Notes: generated from the sequence alone by a model not told the origin. 64,000 nt of DNA from Rotaria macrura (GCA_900239685.1 OENT01000874.1:1-64000), one strand, 5' to 3'; shown: positions 24,201-37,683, numbered from the stretch's first letter. Translations and numbers: made by a program.

Positions 24201-27200
24201 TTCATCAAGTGGACACGCAACAAATAAACAACGCAGTGATATTTTTCTCCGAGTAAATTATTATGCAATTTATTTTTCTTTAGTTTTATCCTCATCCCTA
24301 CGAACGAAGCGCTAGACTGTATTCTCTTCGTTTAAACATTACAGATCATGGTTGTCTTTCAATTTTAAAGGCTTACTTTCTTATAGATACTGAAGAATAG
24401 TTGTTAGAAACATTGAGTTTCTTTCAAAAATATAACCTACATCGACTAATCATTTGTATTTATATTAAAGGCTTTACTTTATGAAAATCACAACGCAGTT
24501 AGAAAGAAATAGCAAGTTCATCTTTTCGAGAATGAAGACTTACAAGAATTCAGATCTGGATCTATTCCTTGTTGTTTTTCTTTTCTTGTTTATAGTCAAT
24601 TTGTTTATGTTGAAAATCGATACTATGAGTTTTTTAGAAGTTCGATCTCGACTTAGAAATTCTATTGTTTGATCAAGTTGCTTTAAGAATTTCAATCATG
24701 GAAGATTTTTCAATGTAGAATACTGTATGACATTTATCTATAAGAAAAACGAAAAGAATTTAAACTAATAGCGAACATTTTTATATGATTTTCTCAAATT
24801 TAATAGTAAAATTTGCATCGGTCAAATGACATTGAGTAGTTGTCAGAATCAATGAATTGTCATACTTACTCAAAAAAAAAAGAGAGAAACTATGTCGTAC
24901 TGTCGATCCAAGTCTCGAACCTATTCTATACGTATGATGTATGAGAAAAAAATTGAAGCTTATTCACTGAACAGACGAAAGTTTCCTATTAAACAACCAT
25001 ACAGAGTTTTCGAATGAAAAAAAAAATCTTTTAACTGTTTAGACATTACTTAAAGATGAAGTTCGTCCACAAAAAGTTGTTGTCGACACACCATTTTCCG
25101 TTGGTTCAAGACAAACAACATCTCAATATTCAGGAAATAGTACAAATGTATTGGTCGAAAATAATAAAACAAAAGCAAACAATGCACGTTCGACACTAAA
25201 AAGTCAATCATCGGATGTATGTGATAGTAAAACGAAGAAAAAACAACGACAAAACTCAAGTAATTTTACTAATCAAAATAATCCTATGCCGAGAAAACCT
25301 GGTCGACCAAAACGAAATGTAAAAGAGAAATTTACTTTTATAAAATGTATTGTTTTTACAAACTCTCTTTTCTATTTCAGCAGCAAACTGATTATCTTCT
25401 AACAACAACTCATTGTCCAACACCACAATCAACATTATCAGACGGATCACTCGATGCTTTATTAGATTCATCAACTAATCTTGATCAACCATTAACACAA
25501 ACATCACCGGGCACAGCTCGTCGTACAACGCGACAAACATCAATACCGAATACAACGACTAATTATAAACGTTCATCGGACAACGATGAACATTTACAAA
25601 ATCCAAGAAAATATTCGAAATTTCTAAGAGAAGCACTGAAAAGTGAAATCAAAGTTGAATGTCAAGATATTTCGCCATCACCAGTACAAACTGCTACAAA
25701 ACTACTCAATCAGGTCTGCTTCAAAGGTTTATTTCACTCAAGCTAGAAATTTCCTTTTTTTTTCTTCTTCAAAACAATTCTAGACATCTAAATCAATGAT
25801 CAAAACTGAACCAGAACAATATGATCATACACTACAATTCGATAGAACTTCACCATCTCACACTTGTCGAACACTATCAACACTAAATCCGAATTCAACA
25901 TCGTCGAATTCACAATCATCATCACTACGTGCATTAATCCGTACATCACAACCTCCATCTAACGTGGCGAAAAAAGATGGACCTCTCTATGATTTATTAG
26001 AAAATATTGATACGACACAGTCAACTGATACATCATTATTTTCTAGTCAATCATTAACAAACAATACTATCGATCCATTTGAACAATATTTAACACCTGT
26101 ACTATCCCAAACACCAACAACAAATAATAATTCATCAAAAGATGATTATTTGACTGCTCTATTAAATTCTGACCCACAACAACCGAATGAAATATTATTT
26201 ATGACACCACCACCAACAGCAACAACTGCAACAACAACAAAAACGACGATGACACATAAACAACAAACAATCAATGATGATAATCGTATAACAGCTATAG
26301 AAAATGATTTATTACAGTCAACAGCAACAACGACAACAGCAAATAATTCGAATGATGATTTTTTTTCATTATTTGAAAATAAAGAATTTCTTGAATGTGT
26401 CACGGATCCAACAGCCATCGATTCGATATTATTACAAAATTCTACAAGTGTTATTGAGAAAACTTTTCCATCAACAATAACAAAACGTACTGAAAAAGAT
26501 GACAAAGCTATCAGGGAAATTTATAAAACACTTATTACTTCATTACACCCCGGTAAGAAACTAAAACCCAAAACTATGCACTCTATTGACATACAAAATT
26601 TATAAAATACGATCTGAACTATAGATGGATGAAATATGGAGGAAAAACGTTATAACTTAGAGATGAAAATTTTTAACAGATATTTTTGAAATCGATGAAT
26701 ATAAATTTTTAATTACTTTTGCTTCAATATGAAACATCTATATCAAACTAAAACACTAAATATGACATAACAGGAATATAACATTCAAGTTGTAGATTAT
26801 CAGTGATTAAAAAATAATTGAAATTAATATGTTCGAGGAAATAAGCATCGATAAGAATCCTCACAGATTCAATTGAATCTCATTAAAAAATATTTGTCTA
26901 CAGTTTTTTCTTAGTCAAAGAAAGAGAATTGTGATTGAAACGATTTTAATTTCATCCACAACTAAAGTAACTATCCTTCAGTATATGTGATACGAAAACG
27001 TACTATTTAAATAAAACGTTTTCTTCTTATATAGAAAAATGATTTCCTTATTCTATATTGTGTAAGGATTAATTTAAGACAATTACTAGAGATAATACAA
27101 GAATATTTCTATTCGTAATAACAACAAATTATATCATGTTTCATTATGTTATTTTACAGACATACTCGTATGAATTACGTTTTTATTTTATTATTTAGGT

Positions 27201-30200
27201 TCATCCCAACAATCATCATCAACCCTAGATGCTTTATGTGTCGATAATAACTCTTCTAGTAATGAAACTTTCTATATAATGAAAGATATTTCATTAGTAT
27301 CTATTTGGTCTTTCTTTATTTTAGATTCTATTACCGGTGACTTTCTTTTTACGGAAAATACGAATTCAATTCCATCAAATCGAACAGTTAATCATGACTC
27401 ATTAACATCTATGTATTGCCAACCATCAGTTCCACCATCGTCCACATTTCCATATTCATCAGCTGTAAGAAATCTCTTTCATAACTTCATGCTTACAATG
27501 TTTGTTTTTTAGAATAACCAATATTATGATGGTCTTTCACTGGATCTACTCGATAATGGTGGTTCATTTCCTCCAAATGTAACAATATCTCCCATGAACA
27601 ATTCTTATCCTTCTCAACCTCAAACAATGATGAATACAAATTCAATGATGATGTATTCTCAAGCATCGGATATGCACATTCAACAACGTCAACCACCAAA
27701 TCTCGCCTATCGCCAAGTTCCCCAACAACAACAACAACAGCCGCAACCACAACAACAACAACAACAACCACCAATGTATAATAATTATATTCACCCATCA
27801 CAAAATCATATTGCTCCTAATTATTATTCGATACCTCCAACAATCGGACAACAACAACAACAACAACAACAACAACGAATGTCTCCTGCTAATCATCATC
27901 CTTCATCATTAGCAAAAAGACAAGCATTAATGCAACAACAGCAGCAGCATCAACAAAGGCCTTCAGCACAAATGAATCAACATCAGCAACAAGTTCAATT
28001 ACATATGTCTATGAATGTTACTTTACCACAGGTAAAATAAAATAAAAAATTATTTTATTTATCTACATTTCTCTCACTTTAGACGATGACAAATCAACAA
28101 CAACAGCAGCAGCAGCAACAACAACAACAACAACAACAACAAATGACACACCGGCGTATGTTATTTGAAAAGAATTCTTTTCTTGTTTCCTGTTTTTAAG
28201 ATAATTTTTCTTTTTTCCAATTTAGCCATGATGAATGCATATAACGATTTAATTATGCAGAATAATAATGTACCACCAATGCAACAAGACTATCATCAAT
28301 ATTCAAATACAAATTCACTTGACATGTCGTACAATCCTGATCTATTTATGCCGCCATCGTCGAACATGGGACAACCACCGGTACAAAATCGTCATATGAA
28401 TGTTATGCAACACTCGCAACCCCAGTTGTCATTACCTCATCCATCTCATGGACAGGCAGCGATGCATCAGGTATATTTAAAAATAAAAACATCAAATGAC
28501 TCTATCTATAACATCGTTACATAAACTAAACTGCTGTACTATACAACGTAAAGACGCAACTCGTAATCTCTATTTAGAAAAAAAAAACGTCTCCGTAGAA
28601 TAACATCTTATGAAACATTCGATGTAAACATTCTAAATCGATTTTTGAGTACTCTGAGATCAACAAACGACAGAATAATCTATCATTTGAGATAGAATTG
28701 AGTTCACAGAACAAATCTCATCGAAGTATCGAAGAATTCTTATACGACAAACAAGAGAGTCGAACTATGATCGTTTTATTAAATTTTAAATCCAGTTCTT
28801 TAAATATGTACTAAGAAATCAAATAGAAAAATTTTGCTTAAAGACAAATGTAATTATCTTTAGATTAACTGGGAAATTCAACTCGAACCGCATGTTCATT
28901 GACTATGCTATTCAATTTCTACAAATAAATCTCATGTTACAAAAACTAGATTTTACTTGCAAACGTTATATCTCAATTCTTTCCGAGTAATCCATTCAGT
29001 GTATTCTTAGGTTCATTAAAATTATCTATGGAATAAAAGATTATCATTCGACACTGTTATCCCCAACAACATACGAGTGATGGTTAGGAATTCACATAGT
29101 TCCAATCATGAGAGAACTAACAAATACTAATTCATCTATTAGAACATAATGAAGTTAGTATACGATGTGTAAACATCGCTCAAGTAGATTTAGTAACAGA
29201 AATAGTTCTAGGATTGAATCCGATCTAATGAAGTATTGAAGATCTACTCATATAAAAAAATAATGATACTCGCGCAAAACTTATCTTAATAATTTGGTCG
29301 AATAGTATTGTTTCAATTAATTTAATCAACTAGGACAAATTCTAGATTTTATATATCAAAATAAGTTAATATGTTTACAAAATGACAAATAACAAAACTC
29401 GACACTAATTCTAAAATAATTGATCGATTATATGATTTATAAAATGACAATCTATAGTAACAATTTATATTAACATAACCTTTTACTTTTGAGTACATTT
29501 TTCCTTTGCTGTTCTCTGTCAGAGAAATTTGTCGAAGTCATTAATCATCTATTCTTGTTCTCATAAGAGTCCTTACATGATTATATCCGATAAAAATCAT
29601 AAATTTCGCATGTGAAAATAAGACACGAGATTTCTATACTAAACGTATGTATATATATATATTATATATATATATATGTATACGAAACAAAGAAAAATCA
29701 ATTAATTAAAAGATATCAAATAGGAAGACTATGTGCTTCATAAAATTATATATCTTGAGAATGATATGAGGTGTAAAGAAAACATACTCATGACTTTCCA
29801 TTCGATAAGACAAATAACATATTAAATAAACTGTAAAAGAAAACCTTTTTGTAAATGAGTAAAATTCATGAGATAAAATACTTGCAGCAAGAACAAAATT
29901 GTTTTCTTTTACTCATGTTTCATTAATATTAGTACAGATCAATAAAAATATGAAATCATTGAAATCGTGGACTATAAGATTACACGTTTTATATTTGAAA
30001 ATTCCTATCTTACCGAAGATTTCATATTGCGTATATGAGAATATGAAGAACTTATTTAGAATTTATTATCAAGTAGAAAAAGCTTTCTTTTTCTTTATTC
30101 TTAGCATGTACATGAGTAATCGACTATGATTGATAATATAAAAAGATGAAAACTTTCAATGCCAAGGACAGGAAAAAAAAAAGATGAAAAGAAACAAAAG

Positions 30201-32617
30201 CGTCCAAAGTACATATTTCTCGTTTAGTCTACACACTTACCTTTACATGGCATTGACGATTGAAACCATTCAGACATTGAATCACGTTTAATGTCTGGAA
30301 ATAAGATGACGGAATAGAAAAAAATACAAAAGAAAACAAATCGATTAAATGTAAAATCATTGTTATCGTTTGTTAATTCTGAAAAAAAAAGAAAATAAAT
30401 AAATAAAAACATTTTACATTCGCTATAAGAAAAACAGAATATTATAAACAAGATATAAAGAAACAAAAATCATTGTGCTCCTGTGGTTCACTATACTATG
30501 TAACAACAAAAAAAAAGAAGAAAGGTTACTTATACCAGCCATAAATATTGTGAGGACTCATTCCTACTTATGTTCTATAGAATAATACATAAATGAATAA
30601 TACCGATTAACAATATATTGGCATTCTTTAAAGTAAAAGTTGTAGAACAAAAGTTATATTTTGTGAATAAAAAAAAATCATAGCAAGTAAATCGTAATTT
30701 TTTTTTCTATATTCTTGTCATCGGATGATGATAAAAAAAAACTAAACATTCTATCTATGATGTGTTAGCAAGTCATTATTTTGATTAATTAGATTCTTTG
30801 TCTATGCGTGTTTTTTATTCTAACAGATAACTACGTAAAAACAAGTTTCTATATTTGGATACTCATATATTTATCGCAATAGCTCAAGGATTCAAGACGA
30901 ACTATTATTTGGAATAAACATATACTTGATTAAAAAAACTGTAAATGTCTCTTACTGGTGAATATTATAATCTCGTTATGACGTAAAATAGAAGAAGAAG
31001 AAAAAAAAATGAAAGAAACATAAAGAAAAGATTCGTATTTCTTCTCTGTTTTCTCCCTCTCTCTCTCCCTCTCCGTCTCTCTTTCTACCATGTTTCTATT
31101 CAAGGCTTCAGAAAAAAGAAATATTTCTTTCTTTGTTTCTTGACAAATTCAAGGTTCTATTTCTGATTAGAATAACCTAGAATCAAGAAATAAATGACAG
31201 AAAAAAATGGAACTAGGTTCCAGAAAGATAAAACTAGATGTTTAAATGTCATATGATTCCAATATGTCTCGAGGAAGTCACAATTATGTAATAGTAAATA
31301 TTCAATATAATCTTCTCGTATTCATCATTGATACACGCTCAAGAGAGAATAAATAGAAGAGGTCAAGGTAGTTGTTGAACAAGAAAACGAGATCACGAAT
31401 TCGGGTTAATCAATTGTTCACATAATATTTACTTGCTTCTATTAATATGATATTACTAATGATCGTATGCATATATCAAATAAATAATAGAGATATTGTC
31501 TATAAGTACATGTATTCATGACGTCGAGAGAGAATTAGTCGGTCATCTATTGACCATATTCGATTAATTGAACATGAGAAATAGTTCATTCTTCTTTCGT
31601 TCTCTGTACTCGTTTTTTCTTTCTTCATCTCGTCTCTGGTCTAATGATCATTTACACATGATCAAGATTGAGTAACTGACGCAGAATATAAAAAAAAAAA
31701 TGAGAACCACTGTTCTTACTCATTGGCGGATGTCCTCGAATTTTTATTCTTTCATTCTCGTTTGTGCCTCTAAGTTCAAGGCAACACTTCTTCTCTTCTT
31801 TTTTGCTTCATATGACATATTGGGCAAGAAGACCTTGACACTACTCGAAGAAATATAGAGAACAAATGAGCTCATCTAATAGAGCAGAGAAAGAAAAAGG
31901 GAAATGATTCTCTTATTACTTCCACAACTAAATTGTACACGATAAGATCAAAATCAAGAATTAGTAATAAGTATTGAAAAAATACAATTATTTATTTAAT
32001 AAACTTTTTTTTCTTCTTGTTATTTTAGCCCTATTCTAATATGAGCGTAGCTCTCTCGGCAACCATACAACAAAATTCACATAGTATGTTATATTATTTT
32101 TCTTGTTATTGTTGTTCTCTGCAATTTATTATTTCAATCATCGATGTTAAATTTAGATTCAAATAATCTGATGAACCCATCAATACCAAATTTGACTGCT
32201 GCTGAATGTCGTCAATCGGAAGAACTCAATAATCAAATGATGAATTGTTTGAGGTAGATACAGTCTTTAAAATTTGCTTGTCTCTCTGTTTTTTTCTATC
32301 ATCACATTTGTCTGCCTTTCCCATACTAGTTTTCAACCTGTTCGATCAACAAGTGAATATGTACGTAAACAATTACAGAATACAATCGTCGGACGACAGA
32401 AACCAGCTAGTGGTAAAGATTTATCTGGCTCAACAGGGCATAATTCTTTATCAGCAAATCTTGATTGCAGTAAATAATATCAAGATTTTAGATTTGAAAT
32501 GAATTCTTTTGTTATTTTTCTTTTGCAGATCAAAAGGGAGCATACTTTCGTAGTCAACTTTCAACTCCTCCATTACAAACAACAGTAAGATCTCAACAAC
32601 AAGACAAAAACATATGA
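18282..32617 (+). CDS. p160/SRC-family nuclear receptor coactivator (NCOA/Taiman-like)
   Basis: Exons 18256-18452 (ATG 18282), 19299-19388, 19456-19543, 19601-19693, 19746-19941, 20010-20113, 22873-23020, 23082-24252 (with likely introns 23450-23512 and 23582-23647), 25043-25318, 25381-25713, 25784-26552, 27199-27258, 27325-27464, 27513-28031, 28083-28155, 28226-28470, 32029-32083, 32157-32253, 32330-32469, 32529-32617. All phases close: 1575 residues. Residues about 50-300 match the p160 PAS region: LGPLLFEALDGFFFTINHNC, HGRTFCCRMRTND, TFLICIARRPS, and SSVYRFCLHDNVYAFIHTRS followed by KLFHN. LXXLL receptor boxes: LRQLL (about 522), LDALL (about 760), LTALL (about 970). An AT-hook-like PRKPGRPKR ends exon 9; poly-Q tracts lie in the 27.7-28.1 kb exons. 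p160 proteins bridge ligand-bound nuclear receptors to CBP/p300 and methyltransferases; Taiman is the insect ecdysone-receptor partner. No bHLH was found. The 3' end is ambiguous: after 32584 a donor-like GTAAGA could instead lead to another exon. Confidence 0.88.
20114..22872 (+). other. large intron 6 of the p160 gene
   Basis: 2.76 kb between exons encoding ...RHFQE and VIEKGEGKSS..., which join in phase. AT-rich with a short (AT) run near 21112. Open frames at 20313-20504 (minus) and 20729-20974 (plus) show no domain, and I see no nested gene. Confidence 0.5.
27724..27780 (+). repeat. CAA-rich poly-glutamine tract 1
   Basis: CAA-dominated trinucleotide repeat encoding a Q/P-rich tract in the p160 C-terminal half. 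p160 proteins of vertebrates and insects also carry glutamine-rich C-termini. The reverse strand gives a long valine-rich frame that is only a shadow. A second tract lies near 27850-27880. Confidence 0.85.
28095..28145 (+). repeat. CAA/CAG poly-glutamine tract
   Basis: This tract fills most of a 73-nt exon (28083-28155) of the p160 gene: about 15 consecutive glutamine codons, CAG in the first half and CAA in the second. A pure repeat in a micro-exon is likely to vary in length between alleles. Confidence 0.85.
28471..32028 (+). other. largest intron of the p160 gene
   Basis: 3.56 kb between exons ending ...AAMHQ and starting PYSNM. It contains an (AT)n palindrome at 29648-29680, a pyrimidine-rich run at about 31050-31085, and on the opposite strand at 30200-30580 a set of exon-like pieces described separately. 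Nothing else is supported. Confidence 0.5.
30224..30570 (-). other. possible antisense exon cluster inside a p160 intron
   Basis: On the minus strand a pyrimidine-rich acceptor (TTTCCAG) precedes a short open piece reading DIKRDSMSEWFQSSMPCKG (about 30289-30233), followed by a good donor GTAAGTGTG. Further upstream are acceptors TTTTTTTTCAG (about 30380) and CTTATAG (about 30428), and an ATG-containing piece MSPHNIYGW ending in GTATAAGT (about 30536). The pieces can be read through in one frame (30466-30224), partly F-rich as expected for translated intron. No complete gene can be built and no family is recognised. It may be a nested small gene, a pseudogene or chance. Confidence 0.2.
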
Positions 32618-35600
32618 TTCTATTTTATTTACTTTTTCCTTTTCTTTTTCTTTTGTCTATTGTTTATCCGTTTGTAATTATTCTTTTACGTTTATTTATT
32701 CATTTATTTATGATTCGTAGTCGTAGTATCATTTACATACTATGTATGATAAATGGTTGAAATCAGAAAAAAAAGGAAAAAAGAAGCAAGAAAAAAGATT
32801 TTTTTGTTTTTGTTATTTTTGCTCATCTTTGTTTTTAGTTATTGTTCGTATCTTTTTTTCTTTTTTTTTTGCAAATGTATCTATGTTTGAGAGAAATAGG
32901 TGATGTCGCGCCAGTCCAACTTGTGTAAAAACATAAAAGAAGACGTTTGTGTGCGTGTCTATGCGAGGATATATGTGTGTGTGTATGTGTGTGTGTGTGT
33001 GTGTGCATGAAAAGCAGCAGAACTATTCTTTTTTTGTTTGCGTCTAATTTTTAAATACAATTTTTATTGAATATACTCGCAGATTAATTCTATCTCTTAT
33101 CGAGTATTACGAAAGATAGTCAATAATTTGATTGTGTATGGTCCGTGTGCGGACATTTTTGATTAATTGAAGGAAGAAAAAGTATTCGGAGAAAAGGAAA
33201 CACGACAGGGCGCAAGAAGAGAATCAATGTCCTTATTAATTGAAAGTAGATGTAGTAAGATGATCAGTGCAGATAGTCTTAGTGCAGAAATAGTAATCTA
33301 GTATTCTGTTGAAACGAATCAGTATTGGAAACAATAGTTTTCTTAGATTAACAGATTAGATTTGTCGTACATAATAATTGAAGATGCTTGATTTGATTTC
33401 CCATCGTTGAATTAGTATGATGTCATTGAAATATGATCGGTCATTGACTACGATGTGAGAGGATATCATGGTCAATTAAATTCTCATTGTCAAATGCTCA
33501 TCCAAATCATATGTAAGCCTGAATAAGATATGTCCACGAGGCATCATAGCCAATAATAGCTTGGGGTGAACGGGAACGATTTCAATAGCATCCGATCTAT
33601 TCTCGAAGAACTGCATTGGCAGGAAAAGAAAATATTTTTCTTCAAGTGTAAGAAGTGCATTCAGATATTCATTTGACTATTAACAACTATCAAAATATAT
33701 GGCGTTTGTCTGTTTGATTGACACATCAAATTATGCAGAATGACCTTGACTATGAGCTTCGTATAATTATGCTTGATCGATGATTTCTTTTTGTTAAACA
33801 ATAAATTCTTGACTTGATTTTTACAAAGCAGCTATTTTTAGTTGCAACCCTTCTGATCTTAATCACTCACGGTTATACTGAGACGACATTCTTTTTTCTT
33901 AGTTGGCCAACGAGTGTTTCTACGACCGGAATTCAGTTTCATAGTTAATGGCAATTTGACTATGTTGATGAATGAAAACGATGTCGCATATGTATTGTTA
34001 TCTTAATAAAATGACTATGAGTACATACAGTATACGAGAGTATTTTTCGCAATATTTCCTAAAGACGTATTAGTCATGTAATAAGATTAAGAAAAAAAAG
34101 GCATGCATATAAATATATCTGGATAGTATCAGATCAATTCTTTCTGCCATTGTTTATATATTTTATTTATAGGAAAAGAAGAAGATACTATTAGGAGAAA
34201 AAAAAAACCATGCACACTATTGAAACAAATAAGAAATATTTAAGTGAATAAACAAGAAATAAATAGATGCATATATGTTCATGTAGCTCAATAATTTTAT
34301 GTTCTGTAATATCGAAGACTAAATTTGAATGTAGAGATTTAATTCATTGACTTATTTGAACAGTACACAATATGTAAAGAGAAATAGTGTTGATCATAAG
34401 AATTTGACGAGCACTACTCTAACGTTAATACAACATCTTGACATCTGTCATTTATCGAATACTTGAAAACTTTACAAGGTAATGAAAAATGTCCTTCACG
34501 ATGTTTCTATAAAATAAAACTACATCTACTGGACTTACTCTTTTATATCAGGAATGTGTAATCAAGTATAGATTATTAATTTACGACAATATACTATTCA
34601 TAATGTTATTCATTTTTCTAAAATAAGCATTGTAGTATGGTTTTTGTTTATTTTTTCATTATATAATCAAATTGAGATGTTCGTTCTAGAGTTCTAGGTT
34701 TGTTTTGGTTTTATCATAGTGGGATACCGTAGAAAAGGTTTTTTTCTTTTTTTCAAAACGAACAAGATGTGCACGATAGTAAAACATATAACAGATGTTA
34801 TTTTTTTCATCATAATATCGAGGACCACACTTACAATTATCCAAGTTCAGAAAGAATTTCTAATGGTATTCAAACGATAATTTACATATAAAAACAGTCA
34901 ATAGAAAAGATTTCACCAACAAGTTTTCATTTTTACATTGAAAATATACTATTGTTTCAATGCTTTTAATACATTCTGTACTCTATTTTTGGATACTCTC
35001 ATGTTGTAAAATAGATCGATAAATAATGAAACTACGAGTGTTTTATAGTACATCGAACATCAACTTCCTTTCAAGGACAATTATACAATATACTTACATA
35101 GAAAAACATTGAATCAATGAATAAAATAAAAAACATATTCTAGTGAGTTAAATTTTCTCTTTGTCAAATTTCAAATATTTATTCACTGCTCAAATGCCTT
35201 TGTATTGTTTTCTATCCGAAACTTGTTTTGTCTTCGATTGACTAAAATACCATTGAACGTCGGTCAATATTCATTTAGAATAACATTTACAAAATAAACA
35301 CAAAACAAAAAAAAACTCTCAATTGGCTGTTAAAAATAAGTTTCATCAACATTAGTTATGCTATTATCAAGATTTGTTAAAGAGACATGTCAAATAGGAT
35401 TTTCAAATCCCTTGGCAACCTTGAAAACTACTATTCTGTGTGTTCTAGTTCATATCAAAGTTATTATCTTCGTAGAAGGAAAACATGCAATCGGTAGAAA
35501 TGTATTCTATAACCTCTTTCCCGTCTACTTTAACACATCGTACATGTACAAGAGTCATGTCGTTGCAAATTATATCACATTATGAATGATTTGGTGTTAA

Positions 35601-36927
35601 TGGAATTTTCAATCTATATATTTGAAACGTTATGGAAACACGTGTAAATCATTGATTATAATATAATTTCATAGAATGTGACTATAAGAAAACAAAATTA
35701 GAACAAGACTCTGTGTCAATGTGAAATTAATGTGTTAGAGTCTAATAAAATAGAAATAGTAGAATTAATGTTATTTTTTAATTGATATAGTTTTAGTTTT
35801 GTGATATAATCTTGGTTAAAAAAAACTACAATGCATAACTTGTGTATCATAATCAGAAATTTAAGTTTAGTGGGTTCGAGTTATCTTTGACTTGCTTCAG
35901 GCACTAGAGTATTTTTATCCATGTGTTATTTCCATTGTCATTTTCTCTAAAGCTATTATCGTATTTAGATTAAAATACAACGTAATTTGTACACAACAGC
36001 TTACATAGATTCACAACAAGTTCATTCCTAAATAAGAACAAGAGAATTTTTCTAAAGAAAATGTAACTAATCATTTGAAAATAATCTGAATATTTCTAAA
36101 AAATCATCCGTATGATACAAAGCATTCATATATAGATAATATTACAATTTCAACACACAGAGAGTCACGTACATATTTTAAAAGCATTGTTGAAGATAGA
36201 ATATCGAATGAATAATAGGTATGAACAGATATTAAAAATGATGATTTCATGTTAGTCGGTAGTATGAAGTATTTTCATGATACGTTACCATTTTTGAAAT
36301 GATTCAATTTCTGAATAACAACATTTAGAAATAAATGCTTCTTTTATGATCTTATTGAATTCAGAATAAAATCAAGAGTTCTTTGCAATTCTAGTTGTAT
36401 AACTGCAATCAAATCTTTAAAATAATTCTAGACACATACGGAGTGTGTTCTCAAAAAATTTGAACAAAATGTTATTTTTAGTAACATGGAATTTTGAATG
36501 GAAGTATTAATGAGTTCATCGTTAGTAGTGTTCTCTTTTTCCGTCGCAATTATCCAAGTAAGTTAGAAGGATAGATGTGACTAATATAGGCGTTTTGAGT
36601 GCGTATGCTATGTTCAATGCGTGCGGTTCTGCCTATGACTAACATGTTTCTATTCAAAGAGCGAAATAAGAGTCAATAAAAAGAACTACAATCAACCGAT
36701 GGCATTGTGTCTACATTAATGAAGCATGCGATATGAATTCATACTGTGATACGTTAAGTCTAGGGAAGAAGATCGTCATAAACGAATAGATGAATCTTGT
36801 AATGAAACTTATTTTTATGAAAAAATAATGTTTTCGTAAAAAGAAAAAGGAAAAATTGATCACGCGAGAACAATCTTTGTAAGTTCCATACAAATTTCTT
36901 TTGTTTTTCCATAGCATTGTTCATCTT
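32618..36927. other. intergenic, nothing recognised except simple repeats
   Basis: 4.3 kb between the p160 gene end and the membrane-protein gene (which lies on the opposite strand, so the two converge). A (GT)n microsatellite lies at about 32970-33005. If the p160 gene has a further exon after 32584 it should lie here, but I found none. The open frame 35358-35585 has no recognisable features. Confidence 0.4.
32970..33006. repeat. (TG)n microsatellite
   Basis: Run of TG dinucleotides with a few interruptions (TATGTGTGTGTGTATGTG...). Confidence 0.85.
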
Positions 36928-37683
36928 TCAGAATGAAGGAATATCATGAATAGTAACCGTGGGTATGTTTTTACTTCTAAAATTTAGAAAGTTCATTAGA
37001 ATGACGTATAACTCAGATAATTGTTTCTTGAGACAGAGAAGAACAAGAACGAGTGTAATGAAACCTAATACAGCGACAACCACAATGAGAGCTATTGCTA
37101 CTGTTGTAGGAGTTACTTTTGTAACATAGCACATGAGCATTCTATCATAGAATGGTGATATTGCATAACTTGACATGGTGAGATCTATATCAAGGTCGGT
37201 TCCATTTGTATGTATAAAATAGGTACGCGTTATTAATTCTGGTGGAGCAAGTAAGTTCACTAGTAGTGCACAATATGTTGAAACATTTGCAGAAGGCATC
37301 CATTCCATAAACTGCTGTGTTGATGTACTGTATATCAATGAAGTAATTGATACATTACCTAGAGATAAATTTGCTCCATTTTTTAAAATTAACAATCGTG
37401 GATTCGGTGTCCAAAATGAAAAATAAATGTTTTGTTCATATGTTGGTGATGGAGTAATATTTAATGAAGTAGAAGTCGATGATGAATTAAAAAGAACGGA
37501 TAGATGTAAGATTTGATCACTATTAGGAATATCAACAGTTTGATTGCTTCGTGCGCGAGAGCAGTTATGCTTAGAATTAATCATAAATGGTTTATGTGTA
37601 CATGTTTGTTGATTGTTTATGCTATAATCGGCTGTATGAACAGTGGAAATACAGATAAAATAAATGAATAAAATAAATAACAT
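36928..37683 (-). CDS. orphan type I membrane glycoprotein
   Basis: I do not recognise this protein. From the ATG at 37683 it has 251 codons in one exon. Residues 1-18 (MLFILFIYFICISTVHTA) are a good signal peptide. The ectodomain of about 170 residues has eight N-glycosylation sequons (NCS, NQT, NSS, NIT, NLS, NVS, NVS, NGT). Residues about 193-218 (TTVAIALIVVVAVLGFITLV...) form one strong membrane span. A cytoplasmic tail of about 33 residues ends HDIPSF. The frame is open upstream to 37875, but I prefer 37683 because it puts the signal peptide at the N-terminus; the upstream part may be 5' UTR. The topology suggests a secretory-route surface receptor or adhesion-type protein, which is inference only. 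No neighbour within 4 kb. Confidence 0.65.
   Translation of the reverse strand: MLFILFIYFICISTVHTADYSINNQQTCTHKPFMINSKHNCSRARSNQTVDIPNSDQILHLSVLFNSSSTSTSLNITPSPTYEQNIYFSFWTPNPRLLILKNGANLSLGNVSITSLIYSTSTQQFMEWMPSANVSTYCALLVNLLAPPELITRTYFIHTNGTDLDIDLTMSSYAISPFYDRMLMCYVTKVTPTTVAIALIVVVAVLGFITLVLVLLCLKKQLSELYVILMNFLNFRSKNIPTVTIHDIPSF

Noticed and set aside
26146..26505. 119-codon minus-strand open frame
   Set aside because: It is antisense to the ACA/CAA-rich p160 exon 25784-26552; the V-rich composition is a shadow.
27493..27801. Valine-rich minus-strand open frame
   Set aside because: It is the reverse translation of the CAA/poly-Q repeat of the p160 exon.
29648..29684. (AT)n palindrome as a CRISPR-like or regulatory repeat
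   Set aside because: Simple dinucleotide microsatellite; no CRISPR array or phage-type feature is present in this eukaryotic sequence.
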